Of a stretch of DNA of 64,000 nucleotides, positions 1 through 13,023 are shown in pieces. Position numbers and translations under genes: made by a program. Numbering within the stretch: the stretch's first letter is position 1; each line of letters starts with the position of its first letter. Location: the NCBI RefSeq assembly GCF_018687715.1, contig NC_056765.1:12452001-12516000 (forward strand), in the 5' to 3' direction. The stretch is from Carya illinoinensis (taxonomy: Eukaryota > Streptophyta > Magnoliopsida > Fagales > Juglandaceae). The notes below the pieces were generated by a model. That model did not search any database, was not told where the DNA came from, and worked only from the letters and a program-made list of their open reading frames with translations.

Positions 1-742
1 AGTTTTCTCTGGAGATTTTTGTTGTCCATTATATTTATGGGTAACTAAATTCTCAAGTAGGGTTAGGGATGAACTTGCACATTAGATGGTATTTCTAATT
101 TATTCTTAATTCATGTATTTGATTTTCAATTGCTAAAACTCTTTTGTTTTATCATTCTCAATTCATCGTTGATGTTTTCTTCTCCGAATAATCATAGAAT
201 TTATTGTGTTTATGGATTCAGTCATGCTTTTTCTATTGAATGAATTAGTTCTTTGATTATGTTTGGATCAATTATTTATCTATATTGATTTAGTTTTTTG
301 CTGCAATATCGCTTCCTGAGTATATTGTCGTCATTGGATTTTATCAATAGGGGTAGTAATTCACGTTTTTTAAAAGTGGTGAATGTTTTTTCAAAGGGTT
401 ACATTTGATTTAAGCCTGGTTTATAAATCTATACCTTTCGATTGGGAATTGCGGGAATTGAGTTCCTAATTGAGTTATCCAATGAATTAAGAATAATTAA
501 AATATCAGATTTGTGCAAGGTATTCCCGACGCTCTACTGTTTGTTAAATTTGAGTACTTTTTCTGTTAATCACTTTGCTTCACTTGAATTTACATTTAAA
601 TTAATCTTTGTTCTCTATTACTTATTTAATATTTTTTCTTTAGTTTCTTTGTTTCTCTTGCTATTGTTTTAATTTGTCTCCCTGTGGAATCGACACCCCA
701 AAGCTGTGCTACAACTACCGCGTTATTCTTTGGACGTAATCA
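1..742 (+). repeat. 5' LTR, right part only
   Basis: Matches 8634-9376 almost base for base and ends in CA directly before the primer-binding site. The first ~625 bp of this LTR should lie left of the window, judged from the 1367-bp 3' LTR. Confidence 0.93.
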
Positions 743-747
743 AATTT

Positions 748-764
748 TGGCGCCGTTGCCGGGG
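748..764 (+). other. Primer-binding site, tRNA-Asp type
   Basis: TGGCGCCGTTGCCGGGG, five bases after the LTR end, is complementary to the 3' end of plant tRNA-Asp including CCA. This primer is typical of Athila elements. Confidence 0.88.
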
Positions 765-1018
765 AGACAGTAGAAGAATTGTGAGATGGTTTTTCTTTTC
801 AACAGTTTCTAAAGGCGGTAACTTAGTTCCCTATTTTAGCTTGCTGCATTTTTTTTATTTTCTTTTTCTTTTTGCAGTTTTTTTTAGTGTTGCTTTTTTC
901 TCTACCTTGCATGCACAGGTATAGAGACGCCTTGGGTCGGTTTGCTTGTAGACCTGTGTTAGAGTCAGAGTTTAATTTTTCTGATCATTTGTTTGATAAT
1001 TCTTCTAATTCTGAGAAA

Positions 1019-4000
1019 ATGAGTGAACACGAAGATCAACCCACTAGGACCCTTCAGGATTACCTCCACCCTACACGCACAGCCACACCATCATGCATCA
1101 TGTTTCCAGCTAATATTCGCCAATTGAATTTTAAAACAGGGATGATACAGTTACTCCTTACTTTTCATGGCTTGGAAAATGAAAATCCATATGTGCACAT
1201 TAGGGAGTTTGAGGAAGTAGTTGCGACTTTTCATAGTCAAAATGCAACTGATGACATTGTGAGACTTAAGTTCTTTCATTTCTCTTTGAAAGATAGAGCT
1301 AAGAGTTGGCTATACTCATTGAGACCATGATCTATTGGGTCATGGAATGAGATGACTCAGGTCTTCTTTAATAAATACTTTCCCCAACATAAGACCAATG
1401 CTTTAAAAAGGCAAATCTCCACCTTTGTACAAAAGGATAGTGAGACTTTATATCAGTCTTGGGAGAGATTTAAGGAGCTATTGAGTATGTGTCCTCATCA
1501 TGGATATGAGAATTGGCGCTTAGTGAGCTATTTTTATGAGGGACTTACACCTAGAGAGCGTCAATTTGTGGAGATGATGTGTAATGGTGAGTTCTTACAG
1601 AAAGATCATGATGAGGCCATAGAATACCTCAATGAGCTTGCTGAAAAAGCTCACACTTGGACTGGACCTAGTGCTACTGAGAGCACAAATAGGTCACGAC
1701 CTGCAGGAAACCTAAATGGTGGTGGAATTTACCATCTCAGGGAAGAAGATAACCTAAAAGCTAAGGTTGAGATGCTCACTAGAGAGCTAGAAGCGTTGAA
1801 GACTAAGGACTTAAAGCTAACACACGTGGCTAATCATGCAGAGTCTTTTGGACCATGTTTTGTGTGTGGTGGGGTAGATCACCTTGCCCAAGAGTGTCCC
1901 ACATTGGCTGAGATGAGAGGAATGTATGAGGAACAATGTAATGCCTTAGGTATGTACAAGAAGCCTTTTACACATTTCTCTGACACCTATAATCTGGGGT
2001 GGCGTAATCACCCCAATTTTAGCTGGAAGTCTGAAAACCAGCCGCCTGCACAACCCCCTAGATCATATCCTACACCATATCATGCACCTTCATCTTCTAG
2101 GAGCCCCTTAGAAGATACTTTACATGCTTTTATTGAGGCACAAGGTAAGACTAACCAAAAGTTTGAATCTTTGATTACGCAGGTTGTTGAAGAAAATAAG
2201 GAGATAAAAAGCCAAGTGTCCAAATTGATGAGCTCCTTGAGTATGAATGAGCGAGGTAAGTTTCCTTCTCAAGCTCAATCCGTACCCCATGGTCAACACA
2301 TGGCACAAGAGAATTTGAAGGATGCGAATGCCATTGTGACACGAAGTGGTAAGTCATTACACATCCCAACAACGAACAAATCAGAGGATGTGGAAGAGGA
2401 TCAAAGCAATAGTGGTGCCAAGCTGCCCAAAGAAGCCGAGGTAATAAAGAGCCCAGTTAAGGTACCATTTCCTCAAGCTTTAAAACTGAATAAGCGAACT
2501 TTAGATCCTAACAATGAAATCTTGGAGAATCTCAAGCAGGTAAAAATTAACCTCCCTCTTTTGCATGTTATTAAACAAGTTCCTACTTACGCAAAAGTTC
2601 TTAAAGATTTGTGTACAGTCAAGAGGAAGCACCATGTTAAGAAGATAACATTTCTGATAGAGCAAGTTAGTGCTCTAATTGAGCAGCGGATTCCTCCCAA
2701 GTACAAGGATCCTGGTTGCCCAACCATTGCATGCAACATTGGAAATCATGAGTTTGGGCAAGCTTTGCTAGATTTAGGAGCTAGCGTGAATCTAATGCCA
2801 TATTCTATTTATTTGCAGTTGGGGTTGGGAGAAATCAAACCAACCATTGTGGTATTACAATTGGCTGACCGTTCAGTCAAAGTACCCCGGGGTGTGGTAG
2901 AGGATGTTCTAATTCAAATTGATAAATTTTATTATTCTGTTGATTTCCTAATCCTTGACACTAGCTCTGTTGTTGATACTACTTCTAAAATTCCTGTGAT
3001 TTTAGGTAGGCCTTTCCTTGCCACTGCTAATGCTCTTATTAATTGCAGGAATGGGCTCATGAAGCTTTCTTTTGGAAACATGACTCTCGAGGTGAATATC
3101 TTCCATATTGCAAGACAGCTAGAAGATGATGATGAGAGCCACCAGACATACATGATTGACTCACTCATAGAAAAGGGAGTTTCTATAGCTCATGATTTTG
3201 ACCCCCTTGAGTATTTTCTTGTTAATTCTGAGTTTGATTCTATCAGTAATCCATCTGATGTAGTTGATATTTGTGCTATCTTTGATAGAACTCAGGATTA
3301 TTTCACTCGGGCCTGGCAACCAAAGTTTGAGGAGTTGCTTGAGAGAGAGGAAAAGCAAATTCCTTCAAGTGTGGAAGCACCCAAAGTTGAACTGAAACCT
3401 CTGCCTAAGGGTTTAAAGTATGTTTTCCTTGGTCCAGGTGATACTTTTCCTGTTATTATCTCATCTGAATTGTCTGAGTCTCAAGGTGAGAAATTAATTC
3501 GAATCCTAAGTGAGCATAAGTCAGCCTTAGGTTGGAGCATTGCTGATATAAAAGGTGTTAGTCCTCTGGTCTGTTCTCATAAAATCAATTTGGAGGAAGG
3601 AACTAGCCCTCGTAGAGACCCCCAGCGTAGGCTTAATCCTACTATGAAAGAAGTGGTGAAAAATGAAGTGTTGAAACTATTAGATGCAGGAATCATATAT
3701 CCTATTGCTGATAGTAAATGGGTAAGTCCTACACAGGTTGTTCCTAAGAAGTCAAGTGTTACTGTGGTGAAGAATGACCTGGGAGAGCTAGTCCCTACAA
3801 AACTTGTGACTGGGTGGCGAATGTGCATTGATTATAAAAAATTGAATGCTGCCACCCGGAAAGACCATTTTCCTCTCCCTTTTATTGATCAAATTCTTGA
3901 GCGTGTGGCTGGTTATCCTTTCTATTGTTTCTTGGATGGTTATTCTGGTTATTATCAAATTAAAATTGCATTAGAAGACCAGGATAAAACCACTTTCACT

Positions 4001-6286
4001 TGTCCTTTCGGTACTTATGCTTTTCGTAGAATGCCATTTGGATTGTGTAATGCACCTGCTACTTTTCAACGTTGCATGATGAGCATTTTTAGTGACATGG
4101 TTGAAAATTGCATGGAAGTTTTTATGGATGACTTGACTGTTTTTGGATCTACTTTTGATGCATGCTTATTGAATTTAGAGAGGGTGTTGACTCGCTGTGA
4201 GGAGATGGAATTGGTTTTGAATTGGGAAAAATGCCACTTTATGGTACCTTCAGGTATTGTGTTAGGGCATATTATTTCTTCTAGGGGGATAGAGGTAGAT
4301 CAATCTAAGATTGAATTAATCTCTAAGTTGCCTACACCTAAGACTGTAAAGGATGTGAGATCCTTTCTTGGTCATGCGGGCTTTTATAGGAGGTTCATAC
4401 AGAATTTTTCCACCATATCTAGACCACTATGTGACCTCCTAACTAAAGATGCCCCATTTGAGTGGACACAAGATTGTCAAGAGGCCTTTAAAATGCTAAT
4501 TGGCAAGCTTACCTCAGCACCCATAATACAGCCACCTGATTGGACTTTACCTTTTGAGATTATGTGTGATGCAAGTGATTTTGCTGTAGGTGCTGTACTT
4601 GGACAGCGAAGGGAGGGAAAGCCTTTTGTCATTTACTATGCTAGTAGAACTCTAAATAGTGCTCGGATGAATTACTCCACCACTGAAAAAGAGTTGCTAG
4701 CTGTAGTGTTTGCTTTGGATAAGTTTCGTACTTACGTGATTGGTTCTCCTATTATTATTTTTACGGATCATGCAGCCCTTAAGTACCTTCTTACAAAGAA
4801 GGATGCTAAGGCACGATTAATACGATGGATTTTACTTTTGCAGGAATTTGACATCACCATCAAAGACAAGAAAGGAGTGGAGAACGTAGTGGCTGACCAT
4901 CTCTCGAGGCTCACATTTGAGGACACCTCTGACCACCTGCCAATTAGAGATGATTTTCCCGATAAGCATTTACTATCTATTACTTCTCTACCATGGTTTG
5001 CTCATATTGTGAATTATTTGGCTGCAGGTGAGATACCGGTGGATTGGAGCGCTCAGGACAAGAGGAAGTTCATAACTGAGGTACGTAATTTCTATTGGGA
5101 TGATCTTTTTCTTTTCAAATACTATCCTGACCAAATTTTAAGGCGTTGCATCCCTGATGAAGAGATTGCTAGCGTCTTGGAATTTTGTTACTCTCAAGCT
5201 TGTGGGGGCCACTTTTCAATGAAGAAAACCGCTGCAAAAATTCTGCAGTGTGGATTTTATTGGCCCACCATATTTAAGGATGCAAACATCTATTGTCGTT
5301 CATGTGAAAAGTGTCAAAAGTTAGAAGTTATATCCCGTCGTAATATGATGCCCTTAAACCCAATTTTAGTGATTGAAATTTTTGATTGTTGGGGCATTGA
5401 TTTTATGGGACCATTTCCTCCTTCTTTTGGATATCAATATATTATTGTGGTAGTAGATTATGTGTCAAAATGGGTAGAGGTAGCAGCTTGCAGGAGCAAT
5501 GATAATAGGACGGTAATTAAATTTCTCAAAGAGAATGTGTTATCTCGATTTGGTACACCACGTGCTATCATTAGTGATCGGGGTACACATTTTTGCAACC
5601 GTTCTTTTGAGGCTTTGATGAAAAAATATGGGGTGGTACATAAGATCTCTACTGCCTACCACCCCCAGACAAGTGGACACGTAGAACTTGCAAACAGAGA
5701 AATTAAGCAAATTTTAGAAAAAACGGTCAATCCAGATCGCAAAGATTGGTCTTTAAGACTAGTTGATGCGCTTTGGGCCTATCGTATAGCTTTCAAAACT
5801 CCCTTAGGTATGTCACCTTATAGGCTTGTTTTTGAGAAGCCTTGCCACTTACCTGTGGAGCTCGAGCATCGAGCTTATTGGGCCATCAAGCATTTCAATT
5901 TTGATATGGGAGAAGCAGGTAAGTTTAGAAAATTTCAGTTGACCGAGTTAGAGGAGTTGAGAAATGATGCTTATGAGAGCTCTAGAATCTATAAGGCTAA
6001 AATGAAAGCGTTTCATGATAAAAATATTTTTAGAAAAACGTTTAAGCTTAATGATCGAGTGTTTTTATATGATTCTAGACTCCATAAGCACCCAGGAAAA
6101 CTTCGGTCTAGGTGGACTGGCCCCTTTTTAGTAAGGAATGTTTTTGTAAATGGGGCGGTAGAAATGGAAGATCTTAAGGATGGTCGGATCTTTAAAATAA
6201 ATGGTCAACGCCTTAAAATATTAATTGATAGGCAAGTTCCGGAAGTGGAAGACATTCCACTTGTGGATCCAGTCTATCAACCTTGA
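1019..6286 (+). pseudogene. gag-pol polyprotein of the Athila-like element, one in-frame stop
   Basis: A single reading frame of 1756 codons from ATG 1019, interrupted only by TGA at 1328-1330 inside gag, where related proteins read through. Gag includes a CCHC zinc knuckle (C-X2-C-X4-H-X4-C) at 1856-1897. The protease active site reads DLGAS at 2771-2785. Reverse transcriptase has the catalytic FMDD at 4121-4132, followed by RNase H (CDAS, then [10 protein letters not shown]). Integrase starts with an HHCC zinc domain near 5205-5320 and has the DDE core ([13 protein letters not shown]). The C-terminus has no chromodomain. An earlier ATG at 872 is in frame but encodes a hydrophobic stretch unlike gag, so I prefer 1019. 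With the stop codon the copy is probably dead unless read through; everything downstream of it looks intact. Confidence 0.9.
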
Positions 6287-7997
6287 CCACACCACCAAGG
6301 TATGTGTTTCTTTATTTATTTTGTTTTGCTTTGTTTTGTTTTTGTTTTTTCTTATTTTCTTTCTTTTCCTTTTTGTTTGCTGTTGGTTTCTTTGTTTTTG
6401 ATTGCAGGATAGTTTCATTTCGTCATTTCAAATTACCATCTTTGGTGTTTAGGGAGCTACCCACGTCACTCATCAGGTGTATTCTACCATTTTTAGTTAC
6501 TCCCCATTCAATTTTGATTCTTAAACATTGAGGACAATGTTTCATTTAAGTTGGGGGGTGGTGGTGCAAATTCAGTTTTTAAAATGCTTGTTGGAACTCT
6601 GTGGCATATCTTCATGTGTCAATTTTTTTTTTTAATTTGCATCACACGTGCATCATTTTCACATGTGTACTCATTCTCATTCATAGCCATCTTCGTGAAT
6701 TCACCAAACCCACCAGATCATTTTTTGCTGAAACATTCACAGAATCCTTAATGCACTTATCCAAGTTTTGTGGTAAGATGGTGGTTTGACACATGTAGCT
6801 AGAGAACTCTTTTGCTTAAGTTTTCATGTGAGTTTAGAGAGGATTGAGAGCATACAAATGCAGTAAATTGTGATAAGCGTTCATTGATATGTTGAATTGG
6901 ACACTTCTTTGAGAATATCATTACATGGTTTGCGGTACAATGGTGGATATACTTGGGATATGACGAAAGTCAACTTAGGATTAACGTTTGAGCCTTTCAA
7001 GCTATCCTTTCCATCATAGACCCCTAGTAGCCAACTTTGAGCCAATAAAACACTTGTAGCTTTTTCTTTTCATATGCCCATATCATCTATGCCTCTTCAC
7101 ATTGGAGTATAACCTATACACAGATTTTCTTACCCTTTTTACTTCCAAGTGTATACTAGATGTGGAATTTGAATTTTCTTTCTTTAATTTTATCATTTTC
7201 AATTAAAAAAAAAAGAGAAGAAGAAGACGATGGAAAAAAAGAGAAGAGTACAAGTTGCAAAGTGTTCAATTGAGTGAGCTCCAAAAAAAAAAAAAGAAGT
7301 TGGTAGAGATGGAAAGAATACAAAAGTGGCATGTGTTTGTCCATCAAATTGTTGAAAAAAAAAAGAGGAAGAAGAAGGAAAAACATTATTATTTGATGAT
7401 CTGAAAAGTTGGAGAGTATATCAAGTGAGAAGTGTGGTCTATTGAGATATTTAATAAAATTCTCTTTGTATGTACTTGGAAGTTTTTTAATCCCTTTCAT
7501 CCTTTTTTTTATATAACCCCAAAACCAAGCCACATTACAACCTTTTGTGTTGACCATTCTGATCCTAAGTAAGCTGTTGGAAAGATTGATGGAAGTCTCA
7601 TTTGTTAGTGTTCCTATCATAAGATCAATATTTGCTTGTTGCTTGTACATAATTGCCTAATTTTCCATGAGAGTGTATATACACCCATTGTCAACTCCAT
7701 AGAGAGATCCCTTACACGAAACACTATTATACCCGTGAGTTATGGAGTTGAACCTTTTGCTTAAGATGTTCTTGATGTTGCATGTGTTAAGGTTAGTGGT
7801 ATGATGGTTATGGCTTGGAGAACACACACACACTCTGTGGATTGCTATAGGTGGATTGATCTTGATAGGTTATTGGATTCCTTAGATTGTTTTGATGTAT
7901 GAATCTGGAAAGTGTGACTTGATGGCCTTTATGTGTGATTTTCTTTTGTCTCTTTCGTTGTTTTGACATGAAAATTGCTAGGGACTAGCAAGGAGTA
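6287..7997 (+). other. Non-coding 3' region of the Athila-like element
   Basis: About 1.7 kb between pol and the polypurine tract with no recognisable env-like protein. It is AT-rich, with pyrimidine runs near 6305-6400 and A-rich runs near 7200-7390. A PPT-like purine tract sits at 6549-6560. The open minus-strand frame at 7156-7650 is low-complexity and not convincing as a gene. Confidence 0.75.
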
Positions 7998-8009
7998 AGT
8001 TGGGGGGTG
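7998..8009 (+). other. Polypurine tract
   Basis: AGTTGGGGGGTG ends immediately before the TG of the 3' LTR, the expected place for plus-strand priming. Confidence 0.85.
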
Positions 8010-9376
8010 TGATGAGTGTGCGAAATTGTACTCTATATACCCTATTATTGGACTAAAATGCTAAAATGTGAATAGAAATTATAGGAATTAATGTGTATTC
8101 TTAAATTGAATTTCTATTTACGTTGGGATACTCCTAAGCAGTTTTTTTATGTCTAATTTTAGAGTTTATAAAAGAGCAAGTTAAGCCCAGTCAAATTCAA
8201 AGAAGTACATTCATGGGGTTTGAGAGCAATTTGGAAGAAAAGAAAAAGAAAAAAAATCACAAAATGAAACCACAAGAAGTCTAAGTCCGAAATTCGCTAG
8301 GAGATAGTCTGGACATACTTTAGTGTTTTAACTGTATCGTTTTACTCATATATCAGATTGATGCGATTCTTGATGCATTGGAAAGCTATCTTAAAGGGCT
8401 ATAACTTTGTCTCTAATAAGGATTTCCAAATTCGAACTCCTGAAGGCTATACATGGCTGCCAAGATAAGTCCTAAAATTTAGGCGATTTTTTTATGCGGA
8501 AATCAAGAGGACATTAGGGTTTCTTTCTTACCTTATATAAGCATATCATTAGCACGAAATGGAGAGGAGGAAGAGGCACAAGAGGCAGATCTGAAGAGAG
8601 GAGAAAATCACTTTCATGGCCACCGTTCGCTTCAGTTTTCTCTGGAGATTTTTGTTGTCCATTATATTTATGGGTAACTAAATTCTCAAGTAGGGTTAGG
8701 GATGAACTTGCACATTAGATGATATTACTAATTTATTCTTAATTCATGTATTTGATTTTCAATTGCTAAAACTCTTTTGTTTTATCATTCTCAATTCATC
8801 GTTGATATTTTCTTCTCCGAATAATCATAGAATTTATTGTGTTTATGGATTCAGTCATACTTTTTCTATTGAATGGATTAGTTCTTTGATTATGTTTGGA
8901 TCAATTATTTATCTATATTGATTTAGTTTTTTGCTGCAATATCGCTTCCTGAGTATATTGTCGTCATTGGATTTTATCAATAGGGGTAGTAATTCACGTT
9001 TTTTAAAAGTGGTGAATGTTTTTTCAAAGGGTTACATTTGATTTAAGTCTGGTTTATAAATCTATACCTTCCGATTGGGAATTGCGGGAATTGAGTTCCT
9101 AATTGAGTTATCCAATGAATTAAGAATAATTAAAATACCAGATTTGTGCAAGGGATTCCCGACGCTCTACTGTTTGTTAAATTTGAGTACTTTTTCTGTT
9201 AATCACTTTGCTTCACTTGAATTTACATTTAAAATTAATCTTTGTTCTCTATTACTTATTTAATATTTTTTCTTTAGTTTCTTTGTTTCTCTTGCTATTC
9301 TTTTAATTTGTCTCCCTGTGGAATCGACACCCCAAAGCTGTGCTACAACTACCGCGTTATTCTTTGGGCATAATCA
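8010..9376 (+). repeat. 3' LTR of the Athila-like element (1367 bp)
   Basis: Starts TGATGAGTGTG right after the polypurine tract and ends GGGCATAATCA. Its last 743 bp match 1-742. The following five bases, ATATG (9377-9381), are the presumed right target-site duplication; copy B reads the same unduplicated sequence at 35579-35583. Confidence 0.93.
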
Positions 9377-9643
9377 ATATGTATCTTATGTTTGAGTGAG
9401 GTTTGAAAATAAAACTATGAGAAATTTTGAACATTTGGGAATGTTTGGTGTTACCTAAACATAATCTAAAAATAATTTACATCTTTATGCAAGAACCAAA
9501 GCAATTATTCTCATGAGATTAAGTTTGGCAGTAAAGAAAAAAAATATATTGAAGTAGAGGTGAGCACCAATTGAGTTGGAGTCGAAATGCAAGGAATTTG
9601 ACTTCGACTGTTTGTCGGAATTTGAATCCAAACTTTTAAACTA

Positions 9644-9688
9644 GACCCAAGCCCGAATTTTAAGCCAGGCACGACCCCTCTAAAACCC

Positions 9689-9723
<35 letters not shown>

Positions 9724-11394
9724 ACCTCTTGTGCAGCCCCCACACATCCCGACTCTCCCTCCCTTTATGTTTCCAAGCCAACCCCTACCACCTCTGTCTG
9801 TCCCATCGCCAATTTGAAACGCCACGCCACTCCATGCCAGTTGACCATGGCAACTAGTAACTAGAGCCTGCATGCCACTTCACACCACGACCAATAACAT
9901 CCCGAACATCAATAAACAACAGTAGCACGCCCTTGAATTTGATCGATCACCACTCTGAAAATTTTTTAAGGTACTCTTAAGCATTGGCTTCAAAGCCATA
10001 GTTAAATTCGTGGCTCTTCTAATTATAAACCCATTATAAACCCAAGTCACCAGGATGGACTATTAGTTTATAGGTTGTTTATGAGCCCACTTTAAGCTTT
10101 AGTATTGGGTTATACAATTTTGTTAGTTGGTTGGTTCTATATGTTTACAAGTTACTAATATGTTAGCAATACCTTTCTAGATTAGGTTGTGATTATGCTA
10201 CTATTCGGGTTCAAGTCTTAAATAGTACTCTTCAAAAGTTAGGTAAGTGGTGCTCTTATGCTTGACTTTCCCTAAATCTGACTAATGTTGATTTTGTAAA
10301 AGCATGCATATTTTGTTATGAAAATAACCACAGTTATTTTCTAGATTGGTCTATGTTCTAAACTGTGAAATGTGACATTTTATCATGACTGTTGCAGACA
10401 TGAGCAATTTTTATACTCTATTTCTCTACGACATAAAATGTGAATATCAAGTCTAAAATATCTAATATGATTATATGATATTTATTTGCATAATAGTATG
10501 TTATGATATGATATTTTGCATCTGAAAAACCCCAAGGCATAAGATTTTGTTCTGCTTTGGATACTACCTTGCTACAGGTTAAAGTAGTTGCTTTCGTACT
10601 GTCACGGATAATAGTAGTGGCCTCTATTCCTGCTATGGGCAATAATAGTGGCCTCTGACCCTATCCGAGGTTGTAGTAGTGGCCTCTATTCTAAGTGCAA
10701 TCACTTTTATAACATGGAAATTTATGTTATGCTTGGCTATCTATAGAATGCACAAACCTATCACATGGGTAAATATGGCCTCTATTTTGAATGATCACCT
10801 TGGTGAAAAAATAGTGATCTATGTTCTATTTGGCTAATTGAAAATGTGCACAACCCTACTACGGGGTAAACATAGTCTCTATTCTTGTTTATGATGTTGT
10901 TTAGTACGCTTTTGTCTAAGGTCTTTTGCATATACTATTATTATAATGAAATGCATTTAATAATACCTTGTTATTTTTCTTGAGAACTATATGTTTATGT
11001 ATTTTGTAGGTGGCTCATATTTACATAGTCGTATATGTTTATTATTTATTGAGTTAATGATAGCTCATCTAATTATCTTCATTATTTTTTAGATGACTTT
11101 AGCTAGGGACTAGGAATAAAAAGCATGGGCAAGACTTATTCAAAAAATTGTTATTCATTTTAGTAGTATTTTGAAATATTAATGACTTCTATTGAGACTT
11201 TGGGGATATTCTTTATTATTTATATTGGTGGAATTCTTGGATGTCTTTGTGGAGAAATGTATACTTTGATTAAGAGAGTTTTATATGTTGTAGACCTACT
11301 TTTTGTGTTATTTGGAGTTATATTTGTATTTTTGGTATGTGAATTTTTGGTGACAGGAACTAGCTCCCTAACCCTCTAAGTATGGGGCATTATA
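9644..11394 (+). repeat. 5' LTR of the old gypsy element, copy A
   Basis: Aligns with 14708-15680 and with the fuller copy B LTR (40598-42648). It carries a (TC)14 microsatellite at 9692-9719 and short repeats of GTAGTGGCCTCT near 10610-10690. It ends GGGCATTATA, a mutated CA end, directly before the primer site. Confidence 0.82.
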
Positions 11395-11395
11395 G

Positions 11396-11414
11396 TTAGT
11401 ATTAGAGCCAGGTT
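11396..11414 (+). other. Primer-binding site remnant, tRNA-iMet type
   Basis: TTAGTATTAGAGCCAGGTT resembles the standard TGGTATCAGAGC primer site complementary to tRNA-iMet, with substitutions. Copy B at 38600-38619 is one step closer (TAGTATCAGAGCC). Confidence 0.7.
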
Positions 11415-11542
11415 TCGGTCCTAGGACTTTTGGATAATATTCAAAATTTTAGATTCTGTGGATTTTAGCATGTAAACCTATGCAAATCTAAGGTTTAGAT
11501 TTTGGAAACTTTAGGTTAGTGATTTTTAATGAGAGTTAAGGT

Positions 11543-12852
11543 TGTTGCTCAGATAACTAATACAAGAGGGGAGTGAATTGAGTTGTATTAAAAAAAACAA
11601 CAATTATAAATCAAATATATAATATAAAATATCAACAAAATACGAAATAGCAATAAATATAAAGAGTAAGGGTAAGAGAGAAGCAAACTTAGTATGTTAA
11701 CGAGGGTCAGCCCCACTACCTACGTCCTCGCCTCAAGCTACCCCTTGAAAATCCCCAAATTCACTATTCAACCTCTTTCAAGTGGAGGTAGAAACCTATT
11801 ACACCTTTGAACAATACCGCTACAAAAGATCCGTGTAGAACACCCTCTACACTTACAATCACCTTACACGTGGTGATTCAACTATTCCCTGTGTAGAACA
11901 TTTTCTACACGCATAAGAGTTATACACACCCTTTTACTGATACAGGAATTGATAGTGGGTAGGTTATCAGAAAACACTCTTCAATGAGTGAAATAAGAAC
12001 AATACAGTGTAAACTATATTTCTCTCAAAATGAATATGGATTAAGGCTCAATGCTTAGAGAAGAGAGAATGAATAAAATATTCACATGTCAAAGACAACA
12101 TCATTCACTTTTTCAAAAAATTCAAATAAAATGTTCTTCTTTTTCAATTGTCAAATACAACATCATTCATTTTTTAAAAATTTCAAACATAATCTTTTAC
12201 TTTTGGCATATGACAAAAGAAGTACACTTTACTTTTCAAAAAATTCAAACCTAATCTTTTTACTTTTTGCATATGACAAAAGGAGCACATTTTACTTTTC
12301 AAATATTTCAAACCTAATCTTTTTACTTTTTGCATATGACAAAAGAAGCACACTTTACTTTTCAAAATTTTCAAACAAAAACATCTACCTTTTGCATAAG
12401 TCAAAAAAAGCATAAATCACTTTTGAAAATATTCAAATAAAACATGTTCATGTGAAAGATGACAATCAATCATCTTTAATATTTTCAAAATTCAAACCTT
12501 TAATCATATAATGCACATGTGAAAGATGACAATCAATCATTTTTCAAAATTTTCAAATTTAATTTTCAAAATATTCATGCACATGTGGAAAATGTATTTT
12601 AATGCTTTATGATAAAAAGTTAATTTTGAGCCTTAATCCTAATTTCAAATTTTTAAGAGATTTATAACATTACTCTATGACTTTAATGTGAACTTGTTCC
12701 CTTCTTGCTCATACTTGTTTTTTTAATGTACTTGACTCCATTGTGTAGACAACTTGAGCTTGAGACTCTTTTATTCTTTGAATTCATTTGTTATCATCAA
12801 AATCCATGTATGGATATATAATTACACAAAACTTGAAATCTTCGATTCAACA
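11543..12852 (+). mobile_element. Solo LTR (1310 bp) inserted only in copy A
   Basis: Begins TGTTGCTCAG, ends GATTCAACA, and is flanked by AAGGT at 11538-11542 and 12853-12857. Copy B keeps the single AAGGT at 38743-38747. TGTTG/CAACA termini with a 5-bp duplication and no protein coding mark a solo LTR, probably of a copia-type family not otherwise in this window. Open frames inside it are products of the internal tandem repeat. Confidence 0.85.
12182..12432 (+). repeat. Minisatellite of 62-63 bp units inside the solo LTR
   Basis: Units start at 12182, 12244, 12307 and 12370 with TTCAAAC..., each containing a GCATATGACAAAAG-like core; the fourth is degraded. The 63-bp period keeps a spurious frame open. 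Confidence 0.85.
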
Positions 12853-13023
12853 AAGGTTATGAATTCTACATACTGTAGGTTCTAGTAAGATATGGGTAGA
12901 AACAAGTAAGAATAAGAAATTGAGATGCTTTATGTTTGGTATCGCCCTTACATCTACATATGTGCTTTTTGAGGAAATGTCTAACCAAGCCTAATTTTTA
13001 GGATATTGCCTCATTGCTGTGTT

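Larger units (their letters stand above)
1..9376 (+). mobile_element. Athila-like Ty3/gypsy LTR retrotransposon, 5' end off window
   Basis: The order is 5' LTR (only its last 742 bp in window), tRNA-Asp primer site, gag-pol in one frame, a 1.7 kb non-coding stretch, polypurine tract and a 1367-bp 3' LTR. The two LTRs differ at about 12 positions plus one indel over 742 bp by eye, so the insertion is fairly recent. The order protease, RT, RNase H, integrase is that of Ty3/gypsy. The tRNA-Asp primer site, the integrase C-terminus without a chromodomain and the long 3' region suggest the Athila/Tat branch. I see no env-like gene. It sits at the left end of duplicated copy A; copy B keeps the uninterrupted site. 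Confidence 0.93.

Noticed and set aside
7156..7650. 164-codon minus-strand frame in the Athila-like 3' region
   Set aside because: Low-complexity Phe/Leu/Ser content from A-rich and T-rich runs, no known domain; the region is usually non-coding.
10600..10700. Repeated GTAGTGGCCTCT as a regulatory array
   Set aside because: Three or four imperfect copies in an old LTR, also decayed in copy B; no support for function.
12086..12415. 109-codon frame with repeats of LLFAYDKRST
   Set aside because: Created by a 63-bp minisatellite inside a solo LTR; no start context or homology.
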